A stretch of 64,000 nucleotides of DNA, from the NCBI RefSeq assembly GCF_002982075.1, contig NZ_PUEJ01000004.1:124001-188000 (forward strand), given 5' to 3'. Each line of letters starts with the position of its first letter. Within the stretch, counting starts at the first letter, position 1. Origin of the DNA: Labrys okinawensis. Its GTDB lineage: Bacteria; Pseudomonadota; Alphaproteobacteria; Rhizobiales; Labraceae. The notes beneath the pieces were generated by a model. The model saw only the letters and a list, made by a program, of their open reading frames with translations. It made no database searches and was not told where the DNA came from. The translations under genes were made by a program, and so were the position numbers. Below are positions 60,781 to 64,000 of the stretch, piece after piece.

Positions 60781-62293
60781 GCACATCCTCCTCGATCTTG
60801 TCGATGGACACCTCGCCCGGAATGTATTCGTCGATGATGCGGCCATCGCGCATGTGCAGGATGCGATCGGCGTTGAAATAGACTTCGGTGATCTCGTCGG
60901 AAATCAGCAGGATGGCCATGCCCTCCTGAGCCAGCCGGTGGATGATCGCGAAAATGCCGGCGCGGGCACCGACATCCACGCCGACTGTGGGTGAATCCAG
61001 GATCAGGAGCTTGGGCTTGGTGGCCAGCCATTTGGCCAGCACGACGCGCTGCTGGTTGCCTCCCGACAAGGTCGACACCGCGTTGTCGGGGTTGAAGACC
61101 TTGATGGCGAGAGCCTTGACCCAGTCGTCCACCAGGGATTTGCGCCGGGCGGGCGAAATCAGCCGAAAAAGATCGAGCAGCCTGTCCAGCACGGTGATGG
61201 CGGTGTTGTCGCCGATCGATTGCGGCTGGATCAGACCGAGCTGCAAACGGTCTTCGGAGACATAGGCGATGCCGGCATCGATGGCGGCCCGGTTGGAGGC
61301 AAGCGACAGGGCCTTGCCCTCGAGGCGAATGCTGCCCGCGCTCGGCCGGGTCAGTCCGAACAGCGAGAGGGCGAGTTCGGTGCGCCCTGCCCCCAACCGT
61401 CCGGTCAGGCCCAGCACCTCCCCGCGCCGGACAGTCAGGCTGATATCCTCGTAGTCGCCCGGGCGCGTCAGCTTCTCCACCTGCAGGACCACGGGCGAGG
61501 CGGCATGATCGCGCGCCTGCACGGCCTGGTCGAAGGTCTTGCCGGTCATCAGCTCGGTGAGGCGGGTCTGCGTCATGCCGGCGGTGGGATAGGTGCCGAC
61601 ATAATGGCCGTCGCGCAGCACCGTGACGCGGGTGCAGACATCGAGCACCTCGGCGAGGCGATGGCTGACGAAGACCACGGCGATGCCATCGGCCGACAGG
61701 CGCCGCACGATCACCAGCAGCGCATCGGTTTCAGCCTGGCTGAGCGAAGCGGTCGGCTCGTCCATGAAGACCAGCCTGGCATCGGCGACCAGGGCGCGAG
61801 CGATCGCCACGATCTGGCGTTGGGCGATCGAGAGCGTGCGCACGGGCGCATCGAGATCGAGATCGACGCCCAGCCGTTCCAGGATGCGCCGCGCATCCGC
61901 CTTCATGGCCGCATAGTTGACCAGGCGCGGCGCACCGCCGAGATTGCGTTCGAAGGCGATGTTCTCGGCCACTGCCATTTCGGGAAAAAGCGCCAGATCC
62001 TGCCAGATGACCTGGATGCCCAGCGCACGGGCCCGCGCCGGGCTGAGGCCGTCGATGGTGCGTCCGTCGAACAGCATCTCGCCGCCCGGCTCGGGACGAT
62101 AGACGCCGCTGATCAGCTTGATCAGCGTGCTCTTGCCGCAGCCATTCTCGCCGGCAAGGCACAATACCTCTCCGGGGAGCACCTCGAAGGAGACGCTTTC
62201 GAGCGCGCGCACACCCCCGAAGCGCTTGGAGATGTTGCGCAGGAAAAGCAGCGGCGTCGCGGACGTATCGCTGATTGCGGCTGTGGCGGCCAT
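60773..62293 (-). CDS. Sugar ABC transporter ATP-binding protein (two NBDs)
   Basis: The protein is about 506 residues from MAATAAISDTSATPLLFLRN. The first NBD has Walker A GENGCGKST, the signature-like LSIAQRQIVAIARAL and Walker B LVFMDEPTAS. The second has the degenerate GRLGAGRTEL and LSGGNQQRVVLAKWL. This tandem arrangement is standard for monosaccharide transporters (RbsA/XylG/LsrA type). It energises the two permeases. A paired palindromic repeat separates it from the substrate-binding protein gene. Confidence 0.94.
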   Translation of the reverse strand: MAATAAISDTSATPLLFLRNISKRFGGVRALESVSFEVLPGEVLCLAGENGCGKSTLIKLISGVYRPEPGGEMLFDGRTIDGLSPARARALGIQVIWQDLALFPEMAVAENIAFERNLGGAPRLVNYAAMKADARRILERLGVDLDLDAPVRTLSIAQRQIVAIARALVADARLVFMDEPTASLSQAETDALLVIVRRLSADGIAVVFVSHRLAEVLDVCTRVTVLRDGHYVGTYPTAGMTQTRLTELMTGKTFDQAVQARDHAASPVVLQVEKLTRPGDYEDISLTVRRGEVLGLTGRLGAGRTELALSLFGLTRPSAGSIRLEGKALSLASNRAAIDAGIAYVSEDRLQLGLIQPQSIGDNTAITVLDRLLDLFRLISPARRKSLVDDWVKALAIKVFNPDNAVSTLSGGNQQRVVLAKWLATKPKLLILDSPTVGVDVGARAGIFAIIHRLAQEGMAILLISDEITEVYFNADRILHMRDGRIIDEYIPGEVSIDKIEEDVHA

Positions 62294-62353
62294 GACGGTC
62301 TCCCGGCCAGGGGGAAGGAATGAAGCGAAGCAGGAGGCATGCCCAAGCGTGGA

Positions 62354-62428
62354 GTGTCGACCTCCAGGTCGACACCCTCCTTGCCGGCAGATGTCTCGGT
62401 TCCAAGAATGTCGACCTGAAGGTCGACA
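62354..62428. repeat. paired palindromic repeat, TGTCGACCT/AGGTCGACA word
   Basis: GTGTCGACCT-CC-AGGTCGACAC at 62354-62375 and TGTCGACCT-GA-AGGTCGACA at 62409-62428 are each hairpins and can also pair with each other. It lies inside the operon between substrate-binding protein and ATPase genes, where a stem-loop could stabilise the upstream message and set a higher level of the binding protein. Confidence 0.8.
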
Positions 62429-62445
62429 CGCCGAGCTTTCGATCC

Positions 62446-63480
62446 CTACAGGCCCATTTTGGCGAGGTCGTCGACGGTATCCTTGTTGAGGGACACGAGC
62501 TGGTCGACGATGAGGTTGTGCCCGTCGGGATGAACGACGCCCAGCCCTTCGATCGTGGTGCCGTCCTTGATCTCCTGCCCCTTGGCCACCATGGTGCCCA
62601 GGGTGACGAAGACCTCTCCCGCCAGCATCGGATTCCACATGAAGCCGCCGGTCAACGTGCCGTCCTTGACGAGCTTGCGGCCCTGGCCGGGAGAGAACGG
62701 GCCGAGCACCTTGATCTGCCCCTTCTTGCCTTTCTCGGCCACGGCGCGCGCGGCACCGATCGGGCCCTGGCTGCCGAAGGCCAGGAAGCCCTTAAGGCCG
62801 GGATGGGCACGGATGAGGTCGAGAGCCGTCGAACGGGACGCATCGACATCCTCGGCGACGCCGTAGCGATCGCCGACCAGTTTCATCTCCGGCGTGTTCT
62901 GCTTGATATAGGCGATGGCCGCATCAGCCCAGGCATTGTGCAGCGGCACCGTAAGCGAGCCGACGAACACGGCATATTCGCCCTTTCCGCCCAGCGCTTC
63001 GACCAGCTGCTTGCCATAGGCATCGCCGAAGCCCTTCACCGAGGCGAGCTCGAAATCCCAATCCGCCTGCTTCTGCTTGGGCGATTCATGCGTGATCACC
63101 TTGATGCCGGCCTTGCGGGCCCGCTCCAGCACCGGCTCGAGCACTTCGGCGTCGTTCGGCACGACGCCGATCACGTCGACGCCCTTGGCAATCAGATCCT
63201 CGATGGCGCGCACCTGCAGGGCCGGATCGGCGCTGGTGGGCCCCACCATGAAAGCCTCGACGCCGAGTTCGGCCGATTTCTTCTTGATCCCGGCTTCCAT
63301 GGCGTTGAACCAGGGAATGCCGCCGATCTTCACCACCACGCCGATGACGGGCTTGTGCTTGGAAGCGTAAGCCGAGCCGAGCACGCCCGGCAGCAGCAGC
63401 GAGCCGGCCCCCAGGGCAGACGCAAGAAATCTGCGGCGATCGAGCCTAGCCGCGCGAATGGAATCAGAATTCGACGCCAT
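62446..63480 (-). CDS. Sugar ABC transporter substrate-binding protein
   Basis: The 344-residue exported protein has a Tat-like signal (LDRRRFLASALGAGSLLLPG), then a periplasmic-binding domain of the Peripla_BP_4 type: IGVVVKIGGIPWFNAMEAGI, IEDLIAKGVDVIGVVPNDAE and KVLGPFSPGQGRKLVKDGTL. These resemble AI-2/rhamnose-type binding proteins. It is the first gene of the operon, directly downstream of two LacI-type operators. The ligand is probably a ketose handled by the downstream epimerase. Confidence 0.9.
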   Translation of the reverse strand: MASNSDSIRAARLDRRRFLASALGAGSLLLPGVLGSAYASKHKPVIGVVVKIGGIPWFNAMEAGIKKKSAELGVEAFMVGPTSADPALQVRAIEDLIAKGVDVIGVVPNDAEVLEPVLERARKAGIKVITHESPKQKQADWDFELASVKGFGDAYGKQLVEALGGKGEYAVFVGSLTVPLHNAWADAAIAYIKQNTPEMKLVGDRYGVAEDVDASRSTALDLIRAHPGLKGFLAFGSQGPIGAARAVAEKGKKGQIKVLGPFSPGQGRKLVKDGTLTGGFMWNPMLAGEVFVTLGTMVAKGQEIKDGTTIEGLGVVHPDGHNLIVDQLVSLNKDTVDDLAKMGL

Positions 63481-63544
63481 GGAACAGTTCCTCCCTCATT
63501 GTTCTGGCTGCCGCGGCTCCGAATTCCGCCAGCAGTACATCCGA

Positions 63545-63592
63545 GCTAAATCCATTCAGCATTTGTTGTCAAGGTAGCTAAAAGGATTTAGC
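63545..63592. promoter_or_regulatory. Two LacI-family operators in the divergent gap
   Basis: GCTAAAAGGATTTAGC (63577-63592) has perfect 6-bp arms. GCTAAATCCATTCAGC (63545-63560) has one mismatch. Their centres are 32 bp apart, between the divergent binding-protein and LacI genes. They are likely sites for the adjacent regulator, controlling both directions. Confidence 0.75.
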
Positions 63593-63644
63593 ATGGAGGC
63601 GATGATCGAGTCTGCAATTCGATCCGCAAGACAAAAGAGGGACG

Positions 63645-64000
63645 ATGGCGCGCTTACCCAGCGGACGCAGGTCCACCATCTATGATATCGCCGCCGCGAC
63701 CAAGGCCTCCCCTTCCACGGTCAGCCTGGTGCTCAATGGCAGCTGGACTCGCTACCGTATCAAGGAGGACACCGCCAAGCGCGTGCTGAAGGCGGCCCAG
63801 GAGCTGGGTTACGCCGTCAACATGAAGGCCCGGGGCCTGCGGCTGTCGCGCTCCGGCCTTGCCGGAATGATCATCCCACATTACCGCAACCGCTTCTTCG
63901 CGGGCCTGGCGGAGGCCTTCGAAACCGATACGCGCCAGCGCGGCCTGTGCCCCATCGTGGTGAGCACGCAGCGAGACGAAGCGATCGAGGCAAGCGTTAC
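63645..64000 (+). CDS. LacI family transcriptional regulator, N-terminal part (cut by window edge)
   Basis: From ATG 63645 (AGAGGG upstream) the frame stays open to the window end. It starts MARLPSGRRSTIYDIAAATK, then ASPSTVSLVLNGSW, RIKEDTAKRVLKAAQELGYA and VNMKARGLRLSRSGLAGMII. That is a LacI helix-turn-helix, hinge helix and the beginning of the sugar-binding core. The domain is divergent from and presumably regulates the ketose ABC transporter operon through the paired GCTAAA sites. The remaining roughly 220 residues are outside the window. Confidence 0.9.
   Translation, partial: MARLPSGRRSTIYDIAAATKASPSTVSLVLNGSWTRYRIKEDTAKRVLKAAQELGYAVNMKARGLRLSRSGLAGMIIPHYRNRFFAGLAEAFETDTRQRGLCPIVVSTQRDEAIEASV

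Overview
The window is GC-rich and almost fully coding. It looks like the chromosome of a Hyphomicrobiales (Rhizobiales-type) alphaproteobacterium. The evidence is an alphaproteobacterial division and cell-wall (dcw) gene order, a class A RNase P RNA, Irr-type iron control elements before an efe operon, an ArsR-methyltransferase fusion coupled to metF, an aromatic leader peptide that appears leaderless as rhizobial trpL is, and rhizobial-type interspersed palindromes. The species cannot be fixed from the sequence alone.

Positions 1-15703 hold the dcw cluster on the minus strand: rsmH, ftsL, ftsI, murE, mraY, murD, ftsW, murG, murC and the start of murB. It is fragmented. murF is absent between murE and mraY. 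A tetR/hydrolase pair separates murD from ftsW. A nucleotidyltransferase-fold gene pair plus an alkD-like gene separates murC from murB. mraZ is not upstream of rsmH.

Positions 15955-29761 carry a DUF4424 protein, a transglutaminase-like protein, a triple-PAS LuxR regulator, stress proteins (CsbD, GlsB), rnpB, an AmpD-type amidase, a ZntB-type transporter, a GNAT/AAC(3) pair, the methionine-cycle pair (SahR-like regulator and metF) and small enzymes. Positions 29905-43399 hold the DAHP synthase gene with a complete transcription-attenuation leader, then an SGNH hydrolase, tam, two SDRs, a YegD-like Hsp70, ettA, an M50 protease, a second ZntB-like protein, a Nudix hydrolase and an orphan cytochrome b homologue that has lost all four haem-ligand histidines.

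Positions 43635-51619 contain the efeUOB iron-uptake operon with an extra EfeM-type paralogue, preceded by three Irr-box-like sites, then xylB. Positions 52510-57487 contain an outer-membrane beta-barrel protein, a lipoprotein, an OmpR/EnvZ-type two-component system, a candidate papain-like cysteine peptidase and a small HTH-membrane protein. Positions 57868-64000 form a LacI-regulated sugar ABC transporter operon ending in a ketose 3-epimerase gene.

Paired palindromic repeats of several different words lie in the gaps between genes throughout. The points most worth following are the haem-less cytochrome b homologue, the aromatic leader-peptide attenuator, the missing murF with the inserted modules in the dcw cluster, and a strong orphan stem with a T-run near 51.8 kb.
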